A stretch of 64,000 nucleotides of DNA from Desulfovibrio piger (GTDB lineage Bacteria > Desulfobacterota > Desulfovibrionia > Desulfovibrionales > Desulfovibrionaceae), in contig NZ_LT630450.1 in the NCBI RefSeq assembly GCF_900116045.1, positions 2,132,501 through 2,196,500 on the forward strand, in the 5' to 3' direction. The notes below the pieces were generated by a model. The model was not told the origin of the DNA and did no database searches. It was given only the letters and a program-made list of their open reading frames with translations. Positions 36,537-45,859 of the stretch are shown here, piece after piece. How positions within the stretch are numbered: the first letter of the stretch is position 1; each line of letters opens with the position of its first letter. A program made the position numbers and the translations under genes.

Positions 36537-36572
36537 AAAAGCCGCTGTCCCCTTGCGGGACGGCGGCTTTTT
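36537..36572 (+). terminator. Terminator of the small exported protein gene
   Basis: AAAAGCCGCTGTCCC / GGGACGGCGGCTTTTT, an almost perfect long stem with T-run, 35 bases past the stop. Confidence 0.87.
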
Positions 36573-36605
36573 GCATGGCAGGGCGTGGGGCGGCGGATGG
36601 TGTGA

Positions 36606-36690
36606 CGAGGGGGAAGGAGGTCCTTTTGGCTGGCGCGGCAAAAGGGCCTCCTTCCCCCTGGTGCTCCCCCTTCCTTCCCAAAACGCGCTC
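36606..36690. repeat. Dispersed long-hairpin repeat, copy 8
   Basis: Core arms GAGGGGGAAGGAGGTCCTTTT and AAAAGGGCCTCCTTCCCCCT, then the tail CTCCCCCTTCCTTCCCAAAA-CGCG. Orientation is core toward the plus-strand gene at 36032-36502, beyond that gene's terminator. Confidence 0.82.
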
Positions 36691-36808
36691 ATGGCGTCCT
36701 GCGCTCCGCACAGGACGCGCGCGTCATGGATATGACGGGTCGCTTGGGGAGCCGCAAGCAGCCCTGCTGTCAGGGTCCAGACACGGGCAGTGGAAGGGAG
36801 AGGGACTG

Positions 36809-37702
36809 TCAGTCCCCCATGCGGGTGACGTGCAGGCGGGCGGCCAGGGCCTCCAGCACGCGGGCGGGCGTGACGTTGAAGCCCAGGGCCTCCTGCGCCT
36901 CGTTGAACCAGAAGCAGCACTGGACGCGCTTTTCGCGGGGCAGCAGGGCCAGGGCCGTGTCCAGGGGGCAGAGGGCATCGTCATTGCCGGACATGACCCG
37001 GCTCATGGATTTCTGGCAGGCCAGCAGGATCTGCCCGGCCAGACGGGCGTCCAGGGCGTTGCGGGCGCCGGTGCGCTCGAACAGGCCGCGACCGCTGGTG
37101 ATGAACAGGGCCAGGGCCTCTTCCCAGGGCTGGAGGGCCGGATCCCGGGACAGGCTGTCGGGCCAGGGCAGGGTCAGGCAGAGGGAGCGCGAGACCAGCG
37201 TGGGCAGGAGCTGTTCGCGCTGGGCGGCCAGCAGGACGAAGCAGGAGGAGGGCGAGGGTTCCTCCAGCGCCTTGAGCAGGGCATTGGCGGCGTTGCTGCG
37301 GTTCTGCTCCACCCCCATGAGCAGCACCACGCGGCGGCCCTGACCGTGGGGGGCGTCGCGCAGCTTTTGCTTGAGCTCGCGGATGTTGTCCATGTTCAGG
37401 GCGCGGATGGGGCCGGGGTGGGCCTCGTCATCGGCATTGCTGATGCGGCCGTCGTAGGCCAGCACGTCCAGATGCTCACCGGCGTCGATCTGCATGCAGG
37501 TGGGGCAGATGAGGCAGGGCCCGCCCCCGCTGCCCGGCTGCGGGCAGTTGACGCAGGCGGCCCAGTAACGGGCCGCGGCCAGGCGCTGGGGCCCGGTGCC
37601 GCCTTCCAGCAGCAGGACCTGCGGCGGGTTGGCGGACAGACGGTGGAGCACCTCGCGGATGCGGTCGAAGTCCGGCGTGCTGATGTCCTGGAAAAGCGGC
37701 AT
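36809..37702 (-). CDS. holB: DNA polymerase III delta' subunit-like protein
   Basis: A clamp-loader-type protein of 297 residues. The zinc module is visible as CVNC..CLICPTC (C50, C53, C63, C66, C69). The N-terminal P-loop position reads LLEGGTGPQRLAAAR without the lysine, as expected for a delta' subunit that does not bind ATP productively. NALLKALEEPS is the clamp-loader sensor region, followed by SRSLCLTLP where SRC is usual. The C-terminal domain is divergent. A role as delta' is the best reading; DnaX is excluded by length and the missing P-loop. Confidence 0.82.
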   Translation of the reverse strand: MPLFQDISTPDFDRIREVLHRLSANPPQVLLLEGGTGPQRLAAARYWAACVNCPQPGSGGGPCLICPTCMQIDAGEHLDVLAYDGRISNADDEAHPGPIRALNMDNIRELKQKLRDAPHGQGRRVVLLMGVEQNRSNAANALLKALEEPSPSSCFVLLAAQREQLLPTLVSRSLCLTLPWPDSLSRDPALQPWEEALALFITSGRGLFERTGARNALDARLAGQILLACQKSMSRVMSGNDDALCPLDTALALLPREKRVQCCFWFNEAQEALGFNVTPARVLEALAARLHVTRMGD

Positions 37703-37925
37703 GGCGTCCCTCGCGGCGCGGGAGCGTGACGGGCCCGCACCGTGGCAGGGCTGCCCTGGTGCGCCTCAGGCTCCACCAAAGATGGTTGGAAGGAAAAGAG
37801 CCGGCCGGACGGGTGCGCGCGGCGCGTGTCCGGGACAGTGCGGCGCCATCCGCCGCTGCCTGTCATGGCTCGTGCTCCCCCGGAAAAAGCGGTCAGCGCT
37901 GGGGCGGCCGCATCGTCCCCTTGGC

Positions 37926-38013
37926 AAAAGTTTTTGGAAAAGAGAGGGGGGAGTATGAGGGGGGAGAGGGAGAACCTTTTTTCAAAAAGGTTTCCCTCTC
38001 CCCCCTCTAAAAA
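37926..38013. repeat. Dispersed long-hairpin repeat, copy 9
   Basis: Begins AAAAGTTTTTGGAAAAGAG; core arms GAGGGGGGAGAGGGAGAACC and GGTTTCCCTCTCCCCCCTC around T6/A5. It ends 22 bases from the purA stop, core toward the gene. The rest of the gap 37703-37925 shows no gene. Confidence 0.85.
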
Positions 38014-38034
38014 CGCTCGTCTACGCGCGAACGC

Positions 38035-39312
<1,278 letters not shown>

Positions 39313-39429
39313 ATATCCACCTGCACTGCCCGCATGGCGCGGGCCAAGGCTGAAGTTTTGTCGTCCACACGCGAAAACCCCGTAGCCTGACGGCTAAGGG
39401 GGACAACGTTGGCCGCAATGCCTTAGTTT

Positions 39430-39458
39430 TTTCTAGCCGCTAACAGCCGACAAGTCAA
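39430..39458 (-). promoter_or_regulatory. Promoter of purA
   Basis: Minus strand TTGACT (39453-39458), 17 bases, TAGAAA (39430-39435). It would give a leader of about 110 bases with a small stem (TAGCC/GGCTA). Confidence 0.5.
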
Positions 39459-39532
39459 ATGGCCGGGGCCGCCGGCAGGCGGGAAAATCGGGAAAATCCC
39501 CCGGGGCACGCGCGCCGGGAGGCAGCGGCCGC

Positions 39533-39573
39533 AAAAAAGGGAGGGGCACCCCAGCCGGGATGCCCCTCCCTTT
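39533..39573 (-). terminator. Terminator of the polymer-decoration cassette
   Basis: A perfect 10-bp stem GGGAGGGGCA / TGCCCCTCCC with a 12-base loop, then TTTTTT on the minus strand; 40 bases past the stop of the YidC-sulfatase fusion. Confidence 0.87.
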
Positions 39574-39612
39574 CAGGACACTGCCGGAGCAGCGGGCCGT
39601 CAGGACGGACGG

Positions 39613-42153
39613 TTACCGGTAGGCGCCTTCGCGCGTGCATCTGGCGGGATCGAACAGGGTGCCTTCCATGCGGAACTGTTCGAAGATGTAGGCGTTCTCC
39701 TTGTGCTCGCTCCAGCGCGCGCCGCCGCGGGCATGGGTGAGGATGCGCGGCCTGGGCAGGGCGGCCGGGTCGCGCATCTCGAACTCGTCGCAGGTGCCGA
39801 CGCCCTGCAGGGCCAGGGTGGGCACGTCGGCGCTGGACATGAAGGCATCGCTGATGCGCAGCTCGCCGCGCCGGTGGGGTTCCTTGACCATCAGGAGGGC
39901 GTGGGGACGGCCGGGAGCGTAGGGCGCGGTCTGGAAGACGGTGCCGTCGGGGTATTCCTTGCCGTCGTTGTAGGCGCGCTCCACCATGGGGCTGTCGCTC
40001 TCGCCGTGGTCGGAGACCAGGATGATGCGCGTGTTGTCGTAGATGCCGGCTTTCTTGAGCTGGTCGAAGAAGATCATCAGGTAGCGCATCAGGTGGCGTT
40101 CGGCGTAGTAGTGCTCGGGCAGCAGGCCGTTGACGTGGAAGAGCTGGCCTTCGGTGGCCGGATAGGGGTCGGCCACGATCTCGGGCTGGCCGTCCTTGAG
40201 GTCGGGCGCGTAGTGCCACATGTAGTGGGACAGCATGGTGTAGAAGACCTTGGCCGTGCTGCGCGGGGCATCGGTGGTGATGCCCGAGGTGAAGGCGAAG
40301 CGGAAGAAGGCGTCGCCCGCGCGGCAGGCGTCCATGCTGGCCACCAGGATGCCGTCGCCGGCATCATGCCAGTTGCCGTCGTCGTAGATCTTCTGCTTGA
40401 GGATGTTGGGCGAGGCCTGGAACAGGCCCAGCATGGCGAAGAAGCTGCTGAAGTCCCGCAGGCTGGTGCCCTGGTGGTACTTGAGCTGGAAGTCGTCCTT
40501 GACCTGGGGCACGGTGGTGACGTTCTTCGCCGTGCCGAGGTGACGCTCGTAGAAGTCCCGGTTGAAGAACTCCAGGCCGTTGATCATGCAGACATCGTAG
40601 CCGTGGGCCGCGAAGTTGCGGGGCATGACGGCAAAGGCGCTGTTGATGTTCTCTTCCAGGGTCACGTCGCGGCGGGCGTTGACGGCCGCCGGGCTGTAGG
40701 CATGGCCGCCGTAGATGCTGGGCAGGCTCATGACCGTGGCGTCGGCCATGGAGACGGTGTCGGGATACCAGACGAAGCCGTCCATGCCCTTGCGGAAGCC
40801 GTTGGTGAACCAGGGGTCGTCCAGCATCCGTTCGATATGGCCGCCGGTGAACATGTCCATGACGACGACGATGACGTTCTCGCCGTCCCTGGAATAGGAC
40901 TGCATGTCCGCCACATAGGCGGGCGGGGTGAAGCTGGTCTTGGCCTGTTCGGGCTCTTCGGCGGTCAGGGCGTTCCAGGCCGTGAGGGCCACCAGGGAGA
41001 ACACGGCGATGGACAAGACGCGCGGCAGCTGCAGGCGCACCCTGGGGAAGGCGAACAGCAGGGCCGTCAGGCCCAGGGCCAGCAGCACGGGCAGCAGGCC
41101 GTCCCTGAAAGTGCTCATGGGGCCGGTGAGGGCGGCCTCGCGCAGGAAGCGGATGCCGTCCAGGGCGCCGAAGTGTCCGGGCAGCACGAAAAGGTCCACA
41201 AAGGCCAGGCTCAGGGCCCAGAAGGCCACGAAGGCCGGGATGGTCTTGGCCCTGGCCGGGAACCAGAGCCAGAGCACGAAGACCACGAAGAAGGTCAGCG
41301 AAAGGTAGCGCACCATGCCCAGCAGCACGTCCAGGGGACCGGCGGCGAAGAAGTTGGGATCGCTGGCATAGGACTGGAAGGGCACGTACAGGAAGATCAG
41401 TATGGCCAGACCGGCGCAGGACAGGCTGTAGACCGAGCGCATGGTGGCGGCCATGACGGTGTTCATGCCGCCCTGGGCAAAGCCGGGCTTGCGGAAACGG
41501 GGCAGGCGGATGGGCAGGCGCAGGTTCTGGAGCAGGAAGAAGACGTTGTTCATGGTCCAGAAGATGAGCAGGGCCGAGGCCGCGTTGTACAGCAGCGCCA
41601 GGAAAAAGAAGGCGATGATGATGGCCTGCAGGGTGTCCTTGCGCGTCAGGCCCGGAGTGGTCAGCGTGGCGATGATGTTGACCACGGTCATGATGATGGG
41701 CAGGGCGTTGACGCCCCAGAGCAGGCCGTCGGGCCGCGAAAGGTCGGGGATCATCAGGCAGGGCTGGCCCTGCAGCTGGGTGAGCCCCAGGATCATGTAG
41801 TACGCGCCGGTCAGGAAGGGGATCTGCAGGGCCACGCCGAAGGCCGAACGGACGGCCAGCAGCGGATGGTAGGCATAGCGCTTGTAGAGGTTGTTGATGC
41901 GGCGCTGGCGCTCGGCCCCCTTGGACTCCTTGCGGATGCGGGCCAGCTGCGGGGCCATGATCATCTGGAGCTTCTTTTCCCGGGCCTGGGTGCCCACGGC
42001 CAGGCGTCCCAGGGGGATGAAGGCCACGGCGCTGATGCAGGACAGGACGAGGATGCTCAGGCCGTAGTTGTGGGTGAACTGGAGGCTGCCGAGATAGATG
42101 GCCCGGTAGATGATCTCGATGGGCAGGATGAATATCTCATACAGAAGCGACAT
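39613..42153 (-). CDS. YidC/Oxa1-like membrane domain fused to a sulfatase-fold transferase domain
   Basis: An 846-residue membrane protein. Residues 1-215 follow the YidC/Oxa1 pattern: an N-terminal helix LPIEIIYRAIYLGSL, NYGLSILVLSCISAVAFIPL, a charged loop with MAPQLARIRKESKGAERQRR and LYKRYAYHPL, then ALQIPFLTGAYYMIL. The groove arginine of YidC (R366 in E. coli) aligns with alanine (about A42). Residues 240-395 are further membrane segments. Residues 425-846 are an alkaline phosphatase/sulfatase fold: VVVMDMFTGG (metal aspartate about 433), DATVMSLPSIYGG (candidate nucleophile T473) and LVSDHGES (about 710-717). That is the layout of LtaS- or EptA-type phosphoglycerol or phosphoethanolamine transferases. 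Last gene of the cassette, 36 bases after the previous stop. Exact substrate unknown. Confidence 0.82.
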   Translation of the reverse strand: MSLLYEIFILPIEIIYRAIYLGSLQFTHNYGLSILVLSCISAVAFIPLGRLAVGTQAREKKLQMIMAPQLARIRKESKGAERQRRINNLYKRYAYHPLLAVRSAFGVALQIPFLTGAYYMILGLTQLQGQPCLMIPDLSRPDGLLWGVNALPIIMTVVNIIATLTTPGLTRKDTLQAIIIAFFFLALLYNAASALLIFWTMNNVFFLLQNLRLPIRLPRFRKPGFAQGGMNTVMAATMRSVYSLSCAGLAILIFLYVPFQSYASDPNFFAAGPLDVLLGMVRYLSLTFFVVFVLWLWFPARAKTIPAFVAFWALSLAFVDLFVLPGHFGALDGIRFLREAALTGPMSTFRDGLLPVLLALGLTALLFAFPRVRLQLPRVLSIAVFSLVALTAWNALTAEEPEQAKTSFTPPAYVADMQSYSRDGENVIVVVMDMFTGGHIERMLDDPWFTNGFRKGMDGFVWYPDTVSMADATVMSLPSIYGGHAYSPAAVNARRDVTLEENINSAFAVMPRNFAAHGYDVCMINGLEFFNRDFYERHLGTAKNVTTVPQVKDDFQLKYHQGTSLRDFSSFFAMLGLFQASPNILKQKIYDDGNWHDAGDGILVASMDACRAGDAFFRFAFTSGITTDAPRSTAKVFYTMLSHYMWHYAPDLKDGQPEIVADPYPATEGQLFHVNGLLPEHYYAERHLMRYLMIFFDQLKKAGIYDNTRIILVSDHGESDSPMVERAYNDGKEYPDGTVFQTAPYAPGRPHALLMVKEPHRRGELRISDAFMSSADVPTLALQGVGTCDEFEMRDPAALPRPRILTHARGGARWSEHKENAYIFEQFRMEGTLFDPARCTREGAYR

Positions 42154-42189
42154 GGCGTTTCCTTGAAAGCATATCCGGCAAGGGCCGTG

Positions 42190-43521
42190 CTATTTCGTTT
42201 GGGGGGCGGCTTGGGCCGCGTGTCCGGCGTCCATGCGGGCCAGGGTGTCCACGGTCCACTGGGCGATGGCTTCTCCGCTCCGGCCCCAGCAGGCCACGGT
42301 TTCCTCGCGGAAGGCGGCGATGGCCGAGGACGGGGTCTTGAGGGCGCGTTCCACCACGGGCACGATATTGTTGAAGTCCTCGGGCGAGACCACCTCGCCC
42401 AGACGGGCGGCCACGGTGTCTTCCCAGATGACGCCCAGGTCCGCCACCTCGTAGAGCTCGGGGTTGCGCACGGGGATGTCCAGGGTGATGACGGGCTTTT
42501 CGTAGAGGAAGGCGAAGTCGAAGCGCACGCAGGACTTGTCCGAGATCATGACGTCGGCCCGGCTCATGGAGGCGGTGGCGTCCATCTCGGTATCGAAGCT
42601 GACGTTGGGATAGTCGCGCAGCATCTCGTGGATGGTGTCCAGCATCTCGGTCTCCACCTTGAGGGACTGGGGATGCGGGCGCAGGATCACGTCATAGCCG
42701 GCCCTGGCCAGATCCAGCAGGAAGTTGGGGCCGCAGATGTTGAGGCAGCCCTTGTTGCCCCACGAGGGCGCCACCAGCACCACGGGCGGGGTGCTCCGGC
42801 CTTCCTTCTTGCGGGCCTTGGCGGCCAGCTCGTCCAGATAGGGCAGGCCCAGGGAGACGCATTCCTTGGGGGGCAGGCCGCGCAGTTCTTCCACCTTGCG
42901 GATGCTGGGCAGCATGAAGTCCCCCACCATGAGGACGGCGTCGTAATGGTCCAGGGAGCCTTTCTGGTACATGGCGATGTCGCCCACGCCGTGGCAGATG
43001 TGGGCCAGGTTGGCCACGCGGCGCGGTCGCGGCATGGGAAAGCCGGGCGTGCCGATGTTGGGCGTGGTGGAGAGCATGATGTCGGCGCGCCGGCCGGCGG
43101 CACGGGCGAAGGCCGCGGACCCCGTGCCGATGTAGCGCGAGTTCATGAGGTCGTTCTCGATGGTCAGGGCCGGGTCCTCCACATCCATGGTGATGTAGGA
43201 GAAAGGCACGCCGCGGCGCAGGAAGGCATCGATGACGGGCTTGAAGGTATAGTAGTAGCTGCGGCCTTCGGAGAACATGAGGATGCGCTCGTGGTGCAGC
43301 TGCTGTTGGGGACGGCGTTCGCCCTTGGCCTTGCCCATGATGGCATAGACGATGTTCTTGACGAAATAGAGCACCGTCCCCACCAGGCTGATGGCCAGGT
43401 AGACCAGCACGTTGCCCGTGCCGGGGTCGAGATAGGCATAGGAGGGCGCGGGGAACAGGGCCTCCAGCAGCAGCCAGAGCCCCAGATAGGCGCCCACGGA
43501 AATCAGAAAACCGCGCTTCAT
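42190..43521 (-). CDS. CDP-glycerol glycerophosphotransferase-like (TagB/TagF family) membrane protein
   Basis: A 443-residue protein. Two N-terminal hydrophobic segments (about residues 5-24 and 37-62) anchor it. The rest follows the family that transfers glycerol-phosphate or similar polyol-phosphate from a CDP donor: HICHGVGDIAMYQKG, VLVAPSWGNKG, RPHPQS and MISDKSCVRFDFAFLYEKPVITLD. The last is the family's characteristic D..S..FDF..KP signature. In Gram-positives such enzymes make teichoic acids; in Gram-negatives homologues add polyol-phosphate to capsule or lipopolysaccharide. The start ATG overlaps the stop of the preceding gene by four bases. Confidence 0.83.
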   Translation of the reverse strand: MKRGFLISVGAYLGLWLLLEALFPAPSYAYLDPGTGNVLVYLAISLVGTVLYFVKNIVYAIMGKAKGERRPQQQLHHERILMFSEGRSYYYTFKPVIDAFLRRGVPFSYITMDVEDPALTIENDLMNSRYIGTGSAAFARAAGRRADIMLSTTPNIGTPGFPMPRPRRVANLAHICHGVGDIAMYQKGSLDHYDAVLMVGDFMLPSIRKVEELRGLPPKECVSLGLPYLDELAAKARKKEGRSTPPVVLVAPSWGNKGCLNICGPNFLLDLARAGYDVILRPHPQSLKVETEMLDTIHEMLRDYPNVSFDTEMDATASMSRADVMISDKSCVRFDFAFLYEKPVITLDIPVRNPELYEVADLGVIWEDTVAARLGEVVSPEDFNNIVPVVERALKTPSSAIAAFREETVACWGRSGEAIAQWTVDTLARMDAGHAAQAAPQTK

Positions 43522-44996
43522 GCCAGTTTTTCTCCGCGTTGCAGCAGTTTGAGGTTGCGGTCCATTTCCGCGATGCGGCCACGACCGTAGTCGATGCATT
43601 CGCGGTAGAAGCCCCACAGGCCCCAGATGTAATCCACGATGATCATGGCCTTGAGCAGGCGGGTGCGGTCCGCGCCGCTGGCTTCGATGAAGCAGTCCAG
43701 CAGGGGGCCGGAAAGGCGGGTCTCGGTGACGAAGCTGGCGTAATCCCAGTAGGGCGAGCAGAAGCAGGCGTACTCGAAGTCGATGAGCTTGATGTCGTCG
43801 CCCTTGCGCAGGATGTTCTCCAGCACGAAGTCGCGATGGCAGAAGCGCTTCTCGTCCTTGTCCATCTCGCGGGCGAAATCATAGAACAGCTCGCGTTCGT
43901 GGTCGGTCAGCAGGTTGACGCCGCTCTGGCGTTCGTAGAGCTTGACCTCGGAAAGCACGGAGAGCACGGCGCTGGGGCCGTAGGTGTCGCGGAAGCCCGC
44001 GGGCATGCGGATGTCGTGCAGGCGCCGCATGATGTCCACCACCCCGAGCACCTCGAACCGGTCCAGGGTGTCGTGGTTCAGGATGCGGTAGCCTTCCAGG
44101 AAGTCCGTGGTCTTGATGCCGCCCGCGTAGAAGTGGCATTCGGGCGTGATGTCCAGATCCTTCACCATCTCCAGCATGGCCGCTTCCACGCTGCGGTCGA
44201 TGATCTGGTCGGTGCCCTGGCCGGGGATGCGCAGCACCAGGCCCTTGCCGTCCAGCTGGATGTGGTAGGTATCGTTGGTCAGGCCCTTGAGCTTTTCGGC
44301 CATCTGGGTCTCGGAGCACTGGTCGGCCAGTTCGTCGGGCGTCAGCAGGCCCAGGGAAAGGGCGTCGCTCAGGCTGTCGATCTCGCAGAGCAGCATCTTC
44401 ACCCGGGTGGCGTAGACGGGCACGCGGTCCAGGATGCGGATGACGGCATCCTCCCAGTAATCGTCCGGGCCGCTCTTGTCCAGTTCCTCGCGGATGAGGG
44501 CCGCGGCCTCCTCGGTCCAGTAGGAGACGCCGGACATGCAGTAGCCCGAGGGCGAGTCCTTGCGCACGGCCACCACGCGGTCGCCGGCATCGGTGATCAG
44601 CTCCCACTCGCGGCCCTGCTGGGTCTGCTGGCAGATGAACTGCGAGACCCCGGGGCGCACCAGGGGCACCACCGGGCGGCGGATGTAGGTGTCACCGTCG
44701 ATGACCAGACTGTCGCCCAGACGGTGGGCCACCAGCTGGAGGGAGGAATAGTTGTTGGCCGTGGCGTACTGCGCCGAGACGATGAGCTGGACGCCGTACT
44801 TGTCCACGAGATAGTTGAAGCATTCGTGCTTGTAACCGACCACCAGGGCGATGTCGGTGACGCCGTCGGCATGGAGCTGGCGGATGGTGCGTTCCACCAG
44901 CGGGTAGCCGCCGATATTGAGCAGGGGCTTGGGCTTCAGATAGGTGAAGGGGCGCAGACGCGTCCCGAAGCCGGCACAAAGAATGTTGGCACGCAT
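43518..44996 (-). CDS. Nucleotidyltransferase-choline kinase fusion (LicC-LicA type)
   Basis: A 492-residue bifunctional protein from the ATG behind AGGAG. Residues 1-230 are a nucleotidyltransferase: CAGFGTRLRPFTYLKPKPLL matches the GxGTRLRP donor site, with VIDGDTYI later. Residues 265-492 are a choline/aminoglycoside kinase fold: CHRDFVLENIL (catalytic aspartate and asparagine, about 387-397) and KLIDFEYACF (metal-binding aspartate), then SPYWDYASF. In Haemophilus LicA phosphorylates choline and LicC activates it with CTP; here both steps would sit on one chain. The substrate could be choline, ethanolamine or another small alcohol. First gene of the three-gene cassette. Confidence 0.85.
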   Translation of the reverse strand: MRANILCAGFGTRLRPFTYLKPKPLLNIGGYPLVERTIRQLHADGVTDIALVVGYKHECFNYLVDKYGVQLIVSAQYATANNYSSLQLVAHRLGDSLVIDGDTYIRRPVVPLVRPGVSQFICQQTQQGREWELITDAGDRVVAVRKDSPSGYCMSGVSYWTEEAAALIREELDKSGPDDYWEDAVIRILDRVPVYATRVKMLLCEIDSLSDALSLGLLTPDELADQCSETQMAEKLKGLTNDTYHIQLDGKGLVLRIPGQGTDQIIDRSVEAAMLEMVKDLDITPECHFYAGGIKTTDFLEGYRILNHDTLDRFEVLGVVDIMRRLHDIRMPAGFRDTYGPSAVLSVLSEVKLYERQSGVNLLTDHERELFYDFAREMDKDEKRFCHRDFVLENILRKGDDIKLIDFEYACFCSPYWDYASFVTETRLSGPLLDCFIEASGADRTRLLKAMIIVDYIWGLWGFYRECIDYGRGRIAEMDRNLKLLQRGEKLA

Positions 44997-45281
44997 GGGA
45001 ACCACTCCTGTGCGTTGTGCGGGGATGTGGCGGACATCCGCGCTGCTGGTGAGGGGGCTGCGCTCGGGCAGGAGAACCTTTCCCCCGGAGTCCGCGATCC
45101 CGGATGCCGCATCCGGGGTGCGGAGGTTTCTCACGACAGGCGAAAAAAGGCAAGGGCTGCCCGGTGGTTGCCGCCGGGCGGGTCAGGGCCGGGAGGGTGC
45201 GGGAGACGGCCCGGTCCATGCTGTACAGGTAGAAGCGTCAGTTTTTTGTGAGCGGGGCACGGGCCGGGGAAAGATCCCGGC

Positions 45282-45644
45282 TCAGTCGTCCTTGCGGGGG
45301 GTGGCCGTATCCCCCGGCGCGGGACGGAACGAAAGGACACGGCAGCGGTGCGGCGCGGGGGCCTCCTGTTTTTCCGGCATGAGGTCGAAGCCGGGGGCCA
45401 GGGGCTGGGCCGCGGGGGCGGGGCCGTCCTCGTGCGGCTGGGCCTGCTGTGCCCAGTAATAATTGAACAGCTGGTTCTTGTAGCGTTTGGCCTGGATCAT
45501 GGAAAAGACCAGGACGGCCTCTTCCCAGCGCTGGGTCGGTTCGAAACGGCTGGCGATGGTGGCGTACTTGCTCCACAGCGACATGAGCGACGCCTCGTCG
45601 AGGGCATCCAGCTGGCGGGCAAGGCGGGTGAGCAGTTTTTCCAT
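45282..45644 (-). CDS. Small conserved-looking cytoplasmic protein, function unknown
   Basis: A 120-residue protein starting at the ATG behind GGAGGAAACC; an ATG five codons upstream is less likely. The N-terminal 70 residues are a plausible helical domain (LTRLARQLDALDEASLMSLW, RWEEAVLVFSMIQAKRYKNQ, LFNYYWAQQ). The C-terminal half is proline/alanine-rich and probably disordered. It has no signal peptide or membrane segment. Codon use and ribosome-binding site support a real gene. It is divergent from the purine gene at 45860 and separated from the polymer cassette by about 285 bases. Confidence 0.7.
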   Translation of the reverse strand: MEKLLTRLARQLDALDEASLMSLWSKYATIASRFEPTQRWEEAVLVFSMIQAKRYKNQLFNYYWAQQAQPHEDGPAPAAQPLAPGFDLMPEKQEAPAPHRCRVLSFRPAPGDTATPRKDD

Positions 45645-45859
45645 GGTTTCCTCCGGCAAAAGCGCGCGTATACCGCGCCGTCGTTATGGCTTATTTGCGG
45701 GCCTGCGTCAAATCCGCCGCCCCGCCGGATCGGGGACAGCCCCTGCGGCGGGCCCTCCGGTCCCCCGGGGCGCGCACTGGTGGACAGGGGCGTTTTGTGC
45801 TACACCATTGCCGCGCCGCGAAGCGCTTTCACCTTTTGCTAGGCATACCTGGAGGCATC

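Noticed and set aside
39703-43590. A 1295-codon plus-strand frame over the polymer cassette
   Set aside because: Antisense shadow; no motif, no start signal.
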